A DNA stretch of 64,000 bases, taken from positions 2,356,001-2,420,000 of the forward strand of contig BEDY01000002.1 in assembly GCA_002335605.1 (NCBI GenBank), written 5' to 3'. Below are positions 22,924 through 33,306 of the stretch, piece after piece. Every line of letters starts with the position of its first letter. Position 1 is the first letter of the stretch. The notes under the pieces were generated by a model. The model made no database searches. It was not told the DNA's origin and was given only the letters and a program-made list of their open reading frames with translations. Position numbers and translations under genes: made by a program. This DNA comes from Prillingera fragicola (lineage: Eukaryota; Basidiomycota; Tremellomycetes; Trichosporonales; Trichosporonaceae).

Positions 22924-23412
22924 TTATGACGCACGGCAAATGACCTCACCGCCGAGACCTGCGCGGAACGCCTCCCATCCCTCCATGTAGGTATCGGCTC
23001 CCTGGCGTCCGGTAGCCTTGTCGTTGTCGACCTTTACGATCAGGACCTCGCCGGTGCCGGCGCCGTTGACGTTGCGTGCGCGCTTGCCCTTGAGGAGCAG
23101 ACCGAGCTCCTTGTGCGAGACGTGCTTGCGGAGCGAGCCCTTGGAGACGAGCTCGACGTGGCGCAGCACCGGCTGGCCGTTGCGGTGCTTGAGTCCGACC
23201 CAGATGCGCTGCGCGGGCCTGGGGAGGTTGGGGAACTCTGCGGGTGCGGGGTGGGAGGGGGTGCCGAGGGAGAGGTTGGAGACGAGGCCGTGGCGGAGGA
23301 GGATGGAGGTGATGCCGAGCGAGGCGTTCGAGTAGGGGACCGACGTGCGTGCGAGGGCTGCACGGGACGAGTTGATGAGGTGGGTGCAGAGGCGGTGGGG
23401 AGGAGCTGCCAT
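22924..23412 (-). CDS. MRPS8: Mitochondrial ribosomal protein uS8m
   Basis: Single exon, 162 residues. It is the mitochondrial small-subunit protein S8, which binds the central domain of the SSU rRNA. The order of conserved blocks matches yeast Mrps8: LCTHLINSSRAALARTSVPY at the start, LLRHGLVSNL, RIWVGLKHRNGQPVLRHVEL, then GEVLIVKV and the terminal GGEVICRAS. The start is the ATG at 23412, placed like other fungal uS8m. It is divergent from BOT1, another mitoribosomal gene, over 201 bp, which points to shared control. Confidence 0.9.
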   Translation of the reverse strand: MAAPPHRLCTHLINSSRAALARTSVPYSNASLGITSILLRHGLVSNLSLGTPSHPAPAEFPNLPRPAQRIWVGLKHRNGQPVLRHVELVSKGSLRKHVSHKELGLLLKGKRARNVNGAGTGEVLIVKVDNDKATGRQGADTYMEGWEAFRAGLGGEVICRAS

Positions 23413-23613
23413 GGTGTAGTGGTGGTGGACGACTTTGATGTACAGATTTCGAGATTAGCATCCTGGTAGTGGCTGCTGCATGGAGGAGGGAGTGGAAAAA
23501 AGTGCCACATCGTCCCAGGCACGGCGTCCACTGTAGATAACGCCGAAGAGCCCGACACCAACCAACTTTCTTGGTGCGAGGTACTGAACAAGTTATAATT
23601 CACCCACTTCTTC
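23413..23613. promoter_or_regulatory. Shared 201-bp bidirectional promoter of two mitoribosomal genes
   Basis: Only 201 bp separate the start codons of MRPS8 (-) and BOT1 (+). Both products belong to the mitochondrial small ribosomal subunit, so a shared promoter would give matched output. I could not name a binding motif. Confidence 0.6.
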
Positions 23614-24990
23614 ATGTCTCTCTCTACTTCAGCAGTCGCTGGGCCCTCGCGCCTCCCTTACCTTGCACGGTCACTCGTAGCACAGGCTCCCCTCTCTCGC
23701 TGTTACGCGACCCAGCAACAGGGACGTAAGGAAGCGGCCAAGGATGCCGACTTTGAGGGCGATGGCCAGCTGATCGGCTTCACCAAATGGATCAACACCC
23801 AAGGAGTGCAGTTCAGGAGCGCTCAGAAGGGGCAAAAGGCCAAGTGGCTCGGTGGCCAAGTGGTGAGTAGCACAGCGAGTGAACACAGTCGGTATCATAG
23901 CTAACGCCGCAGCCCTACGCTGCCAACCCCTCCTTCCGTCCACCACCACCCATCTCGGATATGCTGCAGAACCAGATTTCTGCCGAGTTGAGGACCGGCC
24001 AGAAGACTGTCGGTCAGATCTCGCAGGCATTCAACGTGTCCAAGGCTCGTGTCCAGGCTGTCCGCAAGCTCAAGGCAGTTGAGGCCGAGTTCCGTCGCCA
24101 GGTATGTCTTTCCGGCGTGCTTCCCCTCCCGTCCACCCTTCCACTTCGGTGATGAGAAACAAATATGACATTCTTTCACAAGACACATACATGGTGACAG
24201 AATATTTCTTCACTTCCTGAGACCGTCCTCTCCCAAAACGCTTTCTTTGTCGAGAATTTCGCGCTGACTGAACTTTTTTTTTCTGTCGCGCTCGCACCGA
24301 TTCGTTCGCACTGGTTACAACCAACAGGTGAGTCTTGCTCCATTCTCCTCTTCACCACCACTCTTCCCCCCACCTACCACAGTGATGATTGAGATCGATT
24401 AGTCTTGAAGACTCCAAACATGGTTAAACAACCTCCAATGCATGGCTTTCTGACCCTCCTATCCTACCCCAACCTATTTCGATATTTGTGATCTATGCTA
24501 ACAAGTATCACAGGATATCCCCCTTCAAGAGGCTTTCCAGAGCAGCATGGAGGACCTTCTTGGTGTCATGTCAGTCGTCGACTCGAAGACTGGCGCCATC
24601 GTTCCTGAACTCCGTCGCCGCGAAGAGACTTCCCGTGCTGTGCACCCTTCGAACAACGCCGAGCTGCAGGAAGAGCAAACGCACGAGCTTGGCGGCTATG
24701 GATCGTTCGGAAATCTGAAGGACCAGATTCTCCACAACGGTCTGGAGAAGGACGCCTGGGAGTTCCGTTCAGAGGAGCAGGTTCTTGACGACAAGATTGC
24801 CGAGGCCGCGCGCATTGCCGCGGAGCGCAAGACCGAGGCTGAACAGGTCGCCGCGGAGAAGCTTCGCGACGCCGAAAAGGCCGACCTTGCACGCGCTCCT
24901 CCTGCTACGTTTGTCAAGCCCAAGACTGGCAAGACGGTGTACCGCTTTGTGGACACGAGCAAACTGGAGAGCGGGGACGCGAAGAAGTAG
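23614..24990 (+). CDS. BOT1: Mitochondrial ribosomal protein mS45 / Bot1
   Basis: Exons 23614..23862, 23913..24101 and 24514..24990 give 304 residues. The protein is the Bot1/Mrps35 family subunit (mS45) of the mitochondrial small ribosomal subunit. An N-terminal presequence rich in Ser, Arg and Leu is followed by GFTKWINTQGVQFRSAQKG, the family block NPSFRPPPPISDMLQNQI, and a helix-turn-helix-like FNVSKARVQAVRKLKAVE. An acidic, then Ala/Glu-rich coiled segment lies near residues 215-275 and ends with VYRFVDTSKLES. Intron 1 is 50 nt, but intron 2 is 412 nt, by far the longest in the window. It has an internal AG|GT junction and two box C/D RNA candidates. Its 5' neighbour MRPS8 works in the same particle. 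Confidence 0.88.
24145..24224 (+). ncRNA. Candidate box C/D snoRNA 1 in BOT1 intron 2
   Basis: Box C GTGATGA lies at 24149..24155 and box D CTGA at 24217..24220, 72 nt end to end, in the first half of BOT1 intron 2. The guide ATTTCTTCACTT (24204..24215) ends one base before box D, the right place for a 2'-O-methylation guide. It is complementary to AAGTGAAGAAAT, which I recall as conserved large-subunit rRNA. The terminal stem is weak (CGGT with ACCG). Box and guide placement are seen; the rRNA match is from memory. Confidence 0.5.
24325..24333 (+). promoter_or_regulatory. Internal CAG|GTGAGT junction in BOT1 intron 2
   Basis: CAG (24325..24327) is directly followed by GTGAGT (24328..24333). 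If 24102..24327 is removed first, a complete donor is regenerated for 24328..24513. This is the layout of a recursive splice site, or of two introns with no exon between them. Each half holds one box C/D candidate. Confidence 0.5.
24378..24457 (+). ncRNA. Candidate box C/D snoRNA 2 in BOT1 intron 2
   Basis: Box C GTGATGA at 24382..24388 and box D CTGA at 24450..24453 lie in the second half of BOT1 intron 2. The guide ATGCATGGCTT (24438..24448) ends one base before box D and is complementary to AAGCCATGCAT, near the 5' end of small-subunit rRNA. A possible D' box TTGA (24405..24408) is preceded by TCGATTAGTC (24395..24404), complementary to GACTAATCGA, which I recall as conserved large-subunit rRNA. 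No clear terminal stem is seen. rRNA matches are from memory. Confidence 0.5.
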
Positions 24991-25308
24991 GCGTAGGGAA
25001 GAAGAAGTTTACACTCCAATGCATTGCATAACGACTCCACTTATTGGTGCGGGTCACTTTTGCCTGCTCGCTGTGATACAGCTAGAGAAAGTTGGCATAC
25101 TGTATATACTGTACTACAATCATTGGGACAACGGATTATTACTCGACAAAATGTGTACAATAGTTCCCTGGTTCCTGGTAGCAGTCCTAATCTACAGGTC
25201 TAACCGTCATTGCGTTCAACACCATTTGTCATTCTCACCTTGCATCCACAGAAGCAGCAGTAGTCGCAGCAGCGACAGCAGTTCAACTGGGGCACAACCC
25301 CCACCACA
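24991..25308. other. BOT1 3' flank and glycosyltransferase 5' flank
   Basis: 318 bp between two plus-strand genes. It is relatively AT-rich around 25080-25150 (GTATATACTG). Nothing else is evident. Confidence 0.4.
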
Positions 25309-27279
25309 ATGCCAGGCCGATACGCGCCCCTTCCAGCCAACGACTCGGCCTATCCCCCCTCTCCCAGGAGCACACCCCCAATATCAGGCAACACTCGACC
25401 GAAACGACGACACCGCCTGCTACAGCGCAACTGGGCAGTCCTCATCGTTGTCTCAGTTCTAGTAGCACTCGCGGCTCATGTATTGACACTCTACGTGCTT
25501 CCAGGCTCCTCGGCTGCGGGCGTCGCGTATCGCAACGCTGTAGCGTCCCGCCTCGGCATCTCAACACCGGCGTCCCCAGAGTCAATAGAGCTCTACCGCC
25601 TAGCCATTGATGCGGCCGACGCGCTCCGCCCAACCCTTGACCCCCAGCGCAGCACAAACACGACAAGACCAGGCGGGTTCTACCGGGATCCCAAGCCGAT
25701 GAAGACGGCGCTCGGATTCTGGGCGTTGGCCGAGAGCGAGCTCCGAGCTCGCGGTGTGGATAGCTGCCAGGACAAGCTGGGGCGGGTGCTGATCGAGAGC
25801 TATGCGAAAGCTAGGATGGAGTACTGCTCTTCTCGAGGACTTGGCTCGGCTTTTGAGCTCGTCAACGCAAGCCAGTATGGAGGGAATGATGAGGAAGGCA
25901 GGCTGGTCAACGATGCGCCACTCGAGCCGCAGGTGATGTGTTTCCCCGCGCACCATGGAGATGGGAGCAATTGGTGGCCCTACCCAGCTGCACCGTGTGT
26001 GTCGCGGGGACTCCGTGGAGTGGCTGTCGATAAGGAGGATCGGAACGCCAGGAAAGTGGATGCTGGGAGCTTTGCTGCGCCGAGCTGTGCGTTGACCGCG
26101 AAAGGGGAGGTGTTGAGGGATGAGATGGGCAAGGAGCTGTTTCTGGGCAAGATGCTGCAAGCCAACGAGCGGTGGGGGGCTGAGGAGCCTGAGTCTGGGC
26201 GGTGCGCGGAGTGGGTCGATAGGACGGTGTTGGTTGTACACAGGCAGGACGCTTGGAACCCGTGAGTTGCTGCGTGGTCGCTTGTCTGACCAGGATAGAT
26301 TCCACGTCTCCGAGGACCTGGTCACTACGCTGGTGACAATGTTCATGGTCGCCACTGCACTGCCACAGCTTGCAGAGGAAAGCATTCAGCTCGTGTTCAC
26401 AGACAAATTTGGCATGGACCGCAACCACTTTACGCCACTGTACGACCGCATCGGTGCGTGGGCACCTCGCCGCCTGGCGCTGGATCCATGGAAGGAAGGC
26501 GCGTGTCGTGAGTGTTCCCTAGGATGCAGGATCTGACGCCAGTCACGAACGCAATCCACAGCGTCGGCGCCGGCGCCTCCCTCCTGTCCGCCACGGGAGT
26601 GAGCGAGAGCAATCGCTGTGCGTCCACTATAACATGGGCGGCATCCCACTACTATCGCCACCTCTTCGGCCTCTCCCCGCTGCCCCTCACCGCGACGCGT
26701 CGTCCACTCAACATCCTCTACATCTCACGCGCAAAACTCGACCAGTACTCAAAGGCAAACAACGAGTGGTCAGCTTGGCGGGGTATGCGCGAGTTGAGGA
26801 ACGAGGCCGAGCTTGTCGCGCGAATGCGCACGGGTCTGGCCGCGCTCTGCTCTGGCAACGACGCGGCGCGCCTCTTCGGATCTCACGGGTGCGTGTTCGC
26901 GGATTACAACGCCGACCCATCTTCCTGGTCCCACACTGCGGCTCACGCCCCAAACACCCCTGTGCCCGTCCGCTTTGCAACGATAGACCCAACAGTGCAC
27001 ACCCTCGAGACGCAGCTGTCCTACGTCGGCCACACGTCCCTGCTGATAGGCCAACACGGCGGCGCGCTCGGGTTGCAGCTCTTCATGAACCCCGGCCGTG
27101 GAGGGGTGCTAGAGCTGCAAGTCACCCATACGAGGGACAGCTACCATTTTGAGCACATGGCGTTCCAGACGGGACGTAAGTATGCGACCGTAGACATTGA
27201 GCAGACGGTCGATGTCGAGGATGTTTGGGGTGGCGTGTGGGGGTTGCTGCAGGAGGTGGCCAAGGAGCATACGGCATAG
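25309..27279 (+). CDS. Type II membrane glycosyltransferase, GT61-like
   Basis: Exons 25309..26261, 26299..26507 and 26543..27279 give 632 residues. The introns are 37 and 35 nt. A short cytosolic N-terminus with a basic RPKRRHR is followed by one TM helix (WAVLIVVSVLVALAAHVLTL), then a lumenal part: a Golgi type II layout. The GT61/DUF563 pattern is visible in WNPFHVSEDLVTTLVTMFM, the middle RPLNILYISRAK, and the C-terminal LIGQHGGALGLQLFMNPG, where the conserved G-x-H-G-A/G-A-L is an active-site block. Enzymes of this family add xylose, arabinose or GlcNAc; the sugar here is unknown. The first acceptor needed for phase is GATAG rather than the nearer CCAG. A wall or capsule glycan role is possible but inferred. 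Confidence 0.78.
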
Positions 27280-27357
27280 ATTCTTACATTGTATCACTTA
27301 GCATATGCATGAACAAGTTGTACACTTCTATCTCTCACTCCGTTCGCAAACGCAGGC

Positions 27358-28629
27358 CTAGTCAAAGGGAATAGGCTTGATCCCCGGCCTGCCCGAGAAG
27401 GGCGTCGGCGCGGGGGCCTTACCGAGCGCCGCTGCCTCGCCAAACGCTGACGGGACAGGGATACCGCAGCAGTCCATCGCCCATCCCTTGTCCTCGTGGA
27501 TGTGCCCGTGCTCGTCGACCTGGACCTCTCCCTCTTCTTCCAACGCCTTGGCCAGCTCTGGGTCCTCTTCCGGGGTAGGGAAACGGATGATACTGCCAAA
27601 CAGCGCGTGCTGCATCACTGGCAGCTTGCCCAGCACTTCAGCGGCGTACATTTTGCGCATGCCCGAGTTGACCTTGTCCCAGGTCTTTACGACGGAGATG
27701 TCGTCGAGCATGGGCGAGTGCCAGCGCAGAGACGCGGTTTTGATGCTGTTGATAAAGGAGATGCAGGAAAGGTACATGTATTCGGGGCTGAAGGCTTCGA
27801 GAATTTCGGCGTCGTGGATTGCTTTGGGCTTGAGATGCTTGTGGCCTGGCTTTGTTAGCTATAAGCAGAGAATGGAGACGTACTCTTCAGCTGACCAGCT
27901 CCCCATAGGAAGGGGAGGAACTGGTAGTCGTCCAGTCCCCAGACACCGTGCGAGCCGGCTGGTTCCAACCAGTATGTTGACTGGAGATAGCGCATGACAA
28001 TGATGTATTGCCAAAACACTCCCAGAGTGAGGAACGTGTAGTCGCTCTCGTCAAGCACACGCAGCTTGACGAGGCACAGCAACCAACTCAAAAAGTTGAG
28101 CTCATGGCCCGATCCATAGTCGACGCGCTCGCGGTTTCCCCACGAGTCTTTAAAGTAGGCCGAGACTTCCACAATAGCCTCTGCTGGCAGGTTGGGGAGG
28201 GTAGCGTGCAGCTTGTCTGATGCCTCGGCAACCCGGTCGTAAAACGTCTTGAACGCCGGGTTTCCAAAGCGCGACAGCTTGTTGTCGACAGGCGGTGTCT
28301 CCTTTGCAATCTCGAGGACAGAGTCCAGTACCGCCATGACAGCGCGTGCAGCCTGCACTGTTAGCAGCAGCTCAAACTTCGAAGCTCACTTCTGATCCCT
28401 CTCCCTGTTCTGACAACTTAACGCCAACGACGCGCTCGTTGAGCGTGTCAATGAACCCGAGAATATCGGCATGCGCAGGTGAGCGCTGGAACGCGGCGAG
28501 ATGCGCCTTGCTGAGGATGCGCTTGGTGGGGACAACAAACGGGCCGGTGGGTACGGGTCCCGGTGTCCAGTCTCCTGTCGGGGGAGCAAGCTCTGTAGGT
28601 ACTTTTGCTGGTGCTTCTGTTGTTGCCAT
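27358..28629 (-). CDS. Protein phosphatase 2A activator (PTPA, Rrd/Ypa family)
   Basis: Exons 28629..28390, 28352..27884 and 27845..27358 give 398 residues. PTPA is a peptidyl-prolyl isomerase-like activator that helps metal loading and folding of the PP2A catalytic subunit. Family blocks are clear: PTKRILSKAHLAAFQRS at the start, FGNPAFKTFYDRV, GSGHELNFLSWLLCLVKL, GVWGLDDYQFLPFLWGAGQL and PEYMYLSCISFINSIKT. The C-terminal extension is acidic, then proline-rich. Introns are 37 and 38 nt. The start ATG at 28629 stands 193 bp from the divergent esterase. Whether it is the Rrd1 or Rrd2 paralogue cannot be told by eye. Confidence 0.93.
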
Positions 28630-28822
28630 GGTGGATAGTGCGATGACAAACGACAATGTGGTGGCGACTGGTAAATCAATCTCCCGGAAACCACGCGACA
28701 ATGCCGGCAGATTCAGGCACGGCTGGTCCGTGTATGTGCTCGATGAATGTAGAAGACTTGATGTTGCAACATTGTTCATCCAGCGAGCTCGACTGGTCAC
28801 TCACACTGCTGCACCCTGGTAC

Positions 28823-29872
28823 ATGCGCCTGGCAAGCTTGATCCCGTTTCTCGTCGTTCTGCTCTGCTCCACCATGGCTGCATCGTTCTACACCGACGCC
28901 GTGCTGCTTCTCGGCGACTCGATCACGCAGGCTTGGAGTGAGGGGTCCTTTGCTCAGCGTCTCAGCGAGTACTACCTGCGCAGGCTGGACATTCTTAACC
29001 GCGGATATGGAGGTAAGCAACCTGGGAGGATGGGAAGTCTGGAACTGACAAGGCAGGCTACAACAGCGAATGGTGAGGTGGAGGCGCCGCCGCTTGCTGA
29101 CAGATAGGGGTGTGCCCGTTCTTGAGCAAGTGTTCGCAAAGAAGAAGGACCGCGAGGCTGGCCATGCACAGGATGTCAAGCTCATGATGATCTGGTGGGG
29201 TAAGTGTTCTCCCCCAAGTCACTTCGCAGAGCTAACACACGTCAGGAGCCAACGATGCTGTCCTGCCTGGGTTGCCCCAGTATTGCCCTCTCGAACAGTT
29301 CAAGTCCAACCTCGCGACGATGATCAACATGATTCGCGACCCCACCTCCGAGTGGTACTCGCCCGAGACGCGTCTCGTGCTCATTACCCCGCCTCCCTTT
29401 GTCCCGGAGGACCGAGCAGCCGCCCAGATTGAAAAGTGGAAGCTCTTCGGCAGCAAGGGGGAACCTCCCACTCTTGACCGCGACCCTGAGCGCACTAAAA
29501 GCTATGTGGATGCTGTCCTCGAGGTTGGCACCGAGTTTGGTATCCCCACTGTCAACATGTGGCAGGCCATTGTCGACGACGCTGGTGGCCTAGAGTCCAC
29601 CAAGCTCCGTCCCTACTTTCTTGACGGCCTCCACCCCACGTCCCTTGGCTACAGGGTTCTGATGGACCACCTCACAGCGCTCGTGGTCTCGACGTGGCCC
29701 GAGATGCACCCCGATGCTATTGAGATGCGTATGCCTCAGTAAGTCATTGTTCTACAAGGCTGGCAAACGCTGACTCGTCAGTTGGGGAGACATTGACTTT
29801 AAACACCCTCGTCGCACTATTGGGCCCCGCAAAGACAAGCCCAAGCCTGGCGGACCCAAGGACGAGCTTTGA
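28823..29872 (+). CDS. IAH1: SGNH esterase, isoamyl acetate-hydrolysing type, with KDEL end
   Basis: Exons 28823..29012, 29057..29072, 29108..29199, 29246..29738 and 29782..29872 give 293 residues; exon 2 is a 16-nt microexon. SGNH signatures are present: VLLLGDSITQ (nucleophile Ser), WGANDA (block III Asn) and DGLHPTSLGY (catalytic Asp and His). The closest known family is yeast Iah1, which hydrolyses acetate esters. Two ATGs are possible. The first (28823) adds MRLASLIPFLVVLLCSTMAA, a good signal peptide. The second (28873) has the better context CCACCATGG and gives a cytosolic form like yeast Iah1. The protein ends GPKDEL, an ER-retention signal that makes sense only with the first start. 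I therefore prefer 28823 and an ER-lumenal enzyme. Confidence 0.88.
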
Positions 29873-30146
29873 GTGGAACTAGACCTATTGAATTGAACAC
29901 TATAGACAAGCTAGATGTACATACACTGTGACATGACCAATGCAATGAGCCCCGCAGCAGCAGCGTGCAATGAGCGCGGCATTGCTCGTCGCTGTTCAGC
30001 CTCTGGTCGTCGCTGTCATTCACCGCGCCAGGGTTTGTTTGTGACGGAAGCAAAACAGTTCGCGATTGCGTTTGCGACGCTGTCCAAGAGCATTGTTTGT
30101 CCTTTTAACATTCTCTGCATTCAACTCTGCTCTGTAAACTGTAAGC

Positions 30147-32790
30147 ATGTACGGCCCTCAGGACGGTAAGCATTGAAGTCATAGCCTGCGACGACTGAGC
30201 TGACATGCACAGCAACAGCGGCAGGTCCGCCAGTGATCCAGCGTCCACTTGGATACCCTGCTCCTGTCAACAATCCGGCCCAGCCGTACCACCACCCGTC
30301 GGTCCCATACTCGCAAGGTGGCTATGTCCCACCTCAACAGTATGCATACGGAGGAGCTGGCTACGCTCCCCCTGGACCGTCCTACCCCGCCGCGCACGCA
30401 TACGCTCCAGCACCGCCCCTGCATCAATACGCTGCTCCGCCGCCGCAGCCGCCGCCGCAGCAGCACAATCCCTCCGCCTACGCGACCCCTTCCCCCACCA
30501 CCCCTTCCTCTGCTGGCCCTTCATTCAACTATCCCTCCCCCTCCGTCTACACTCCTCCCGTCGTCAGCGCTAATGCCATCCCCGCCCCGACGCCGAAGGC
30601 AGCGTACCAGGCACCTGTCTTCAAAACATTCCAGGAGCGCAAACGCGAGAAGGAGGCTGCTCTGCGCGCAGCAGCCGCCGGTGCCAGCTCGACCTCGTCG
30701 CCGAGCATGTCGGCCAGTACATCGCCTGTTGTGTCTCCGACCACATCGTCGATGAATCTAGGCGCGCACGCTCGTACCTCGAGCAACTCGAGTATGACTG
30801 GTCAGCAGCAGTTTGCACCTCCGCCAGCAGCCCTGGCAATGATGGGATCAGCGGGCAGCGCTCGGCCGCTCCCTCCGCCCCGTGTTGCCAACGGCGCGGA
30901 TCCCGCTTCGCACAGTCGTCAGTCATCTTGGAGTCAAGGTGCTCCTACTCCACCGACATCAGCCGGGGTGCAGCGTCCGCCAGCACCTGAGTCAAGCCGG
31001 CCGCTGCCGCCACCCCGTGCGCCATCGCAAAACCACAACAATCCCCAGTCGTCGGGAGCTCGCGTTTCTGGTTTGCCAAACTGGCCGACCTCGTCAGCTG
31101 TCACCCCCGGTGCACCAGGTACTGGACCACTGCCTGGTGTGCCCCGAAACGCCGCGGTCCAGGCCCTCCTCGATCGCTCCGATACCGTCTCGTCCGTCAA
31201 ATCACTCGACCGTGCCGATGGTTATTCTTCGCCCGGCAAGCGCATGCTGCCCCGTCCTCCTGTCAACATCAACTCGAGCAAGAGTCTGGACCGCGGTGCG
31301 CCGACGCCTGATGCTGTTGCTGGCCTGCGCAAGCAGATTGGTCGTCGTGGGCCCTCCCCGGTGGCTGAGGAGGGTCCAGCGGAGCTGGCAGCACGCATGG
31401 CACGTGTGAGTGTGGGCGATGTGGTACCGCATAATCCCAGGTCCCCGACGTCGTCGAACGCGTCGATGAGCCCCAACACGTCTCCAGAGACGGTTTTGCG
31501 CGGTCTTCCCCGGATCGGTCGCCCAGTGTCGCCGCAGCCTCCTCCGCGGTCGGCGTCCCCCAATCGTGCTCCCTCCCCTCAGCCTCCTGCTCGTGGTCCT
31601 TCGCCTCAGCCTCCTGTTCTCCCGATGTCGCCCAAGCGCGCGGAACCCTTTCAACCTTCCGCGCGCGCAACGTCGCCCAAACCGCCAGTGTCGCGTAGGG
31701 CGAAGCCACCCCCATCGCCGCCAACTCGCCTGCCATTTATCGCGCCTGTTATCAATGTGGACGAGCCAGGATCGAAGCGCAACTCGGCACCGTCGATCTC
31801 CATCAACGTCCCGTCCGTCCCGGTCATCTCGGTTGGAGGGTCTCCCACCACGCCCACAATTGCCATCACCCCGCCAGGACCGACCATCTCCGTGGGCTCG
31901 GACCAAGGCAGTCGCCCGTCGTCGCCCGGCTTTGGCTTTTCCGAGACTCCTACCATTGCCGTTTCGACCTCCGACACACGAGACACCGGGTCGGTTCCAG
32001 CCATCAACGTTCCCAACTCGCGCATCCGCACTGGTCCCTCGGCAGCTGCCCCCACTCGTATCCAGACGCAGAGTGCGATCATCTGCGCCGGGTGCAACAA
32101 CGTCATTATTGGCCGCATTGTCAACGCCATGCAGCAACGCTGGCACCCGCAGTGCTTCCAGTGCGGCGTATGTGGCGAACTCCTGGAGCATGTTAGCGCG
32201 TACGAGCACGAGGGCAAGGCGTTCTGCCACCTCGACTACCATGACGTGAGTGCACGTATTGTCTCATTACTGACCCCTGCAGCGCTTTGCCCACAAATGC
32301 CACCACTGCCAGACGCCGATCGTCGACCCGCGCTTCATCACCCTCGATGTCCCCGAGATTGGCGCACAGCGATACTACCACGAGCTGCACTTTTTCTGCT
32401 CGGAATGCGGTGACCCCTTTCTGGACCCAAGCCAATCGTCTGCGCCGGGCACAGAGTTCCTGCCCCGCACGTCGACCGAGGAGGAAGAAGAGGCAGCCGA
32501 GACGGGTGCCTTTGTCGTCCACAAGGGCCACCCTTATTGCGAGCGGTGCGATCTGCGGCTCCACAAGCCAAAGTGCAAGCAGTGCAAGAAACCCATCCCG
32601 GGCCCAGCGCTCACCGCCCTCGGCGCCCAGTGGCACCAGGAGTGCTTTGTGTGTGTGGTACGTACCGCCATCGGGCTAGGTGTTGCTGTATACTGACACG
32701 CCCCAGAAATGCTCGCAGCCATTCGGCAACGGCTTCTTCTTCCCCACGAGCGATGGGGCGGCCTTGTGCACAGAGTGCTACGAGGCGTAA
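30147..32790 (+). CDS. Three-LIM-domain, paxillin-like protein
   Basis: Exons 30147..30165, 30213..32245, 32283..32657 and 32707..32790 give 836 residues. About 615 residues of Pro/Ser-rich, disordered chain precede three zinc-binding LIM modules: the first from ICAGCNN to CHLDYHD, the second from KCHHCQ to CERCDL, the third from KCKQCKK to CTECYEA at the very C-terminus. This matches fungal Pxl1-type paxillins, which act at the cytokinetic ring and sites of polar growth with Rho GTPases. The disordered part has runs of SPQPP repeats near 31520-31640 and a series of strand-like I-x-V motifs near 31740-32020. The first exon is 19 nt. Module count and order are clear; paxillin orthology is likely but not proven. 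Confidence 0.85.
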
Positions 32791-33306
32791 GCTGTATTGC
32801 ACGGCTTGCATCATGTAGAGTGGAGGGGCCGAGTGCGCCTCGATAGACTCGAAGGACGTCCACTACGCGGGACGCGTGGTCCCTATTGGACAATATGACC
32901 TGTACACCGATGCTGTGTGCGCATGTAATGTATGGGTACAGACAAACGTTGGCTGCTGTGCATGGACGGTGGCTGGGCTAAAGTTGTGGAGATCCTGTAC
33001 ACCAAGATGGGTGGGTGCAAGGGTGTATGATTACGAAGTCAGTGGCAGAGCGATGTGTTGTCCCGTATTGCTTGATGCCAAAGCTGTAGGCTGAGCGACA
33101 CCTGTGCATGGAGGCGGAGCACCAGTGCTGATTGTTGAGCTGCTCATCGACGGTCTCTCGGTGGAGGTCACAATGGTTGTTGACATATAACAAGCTGGCA
33201 GTCAAGCCCTTTGAACCATCACCAACAACAGAGCCTTCTCTCTACCACCACAGCCTCACCTAACCGGATCACCTCTCAGCTACCACCGATCAACACAACC
33301 AGCACA
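32791..33306. promoter_or_regulatory. LIM gene 3' flank and DUF3455 gene promoter
   Basis: 516 bp between two plus-strand genes. A TATA-like ACATATAAC sits at about 33183..33191, about 115 bp before the ATG at 33307, and CT-rich leader sequence follows. No other feature is seen. Confidence 0.45.
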
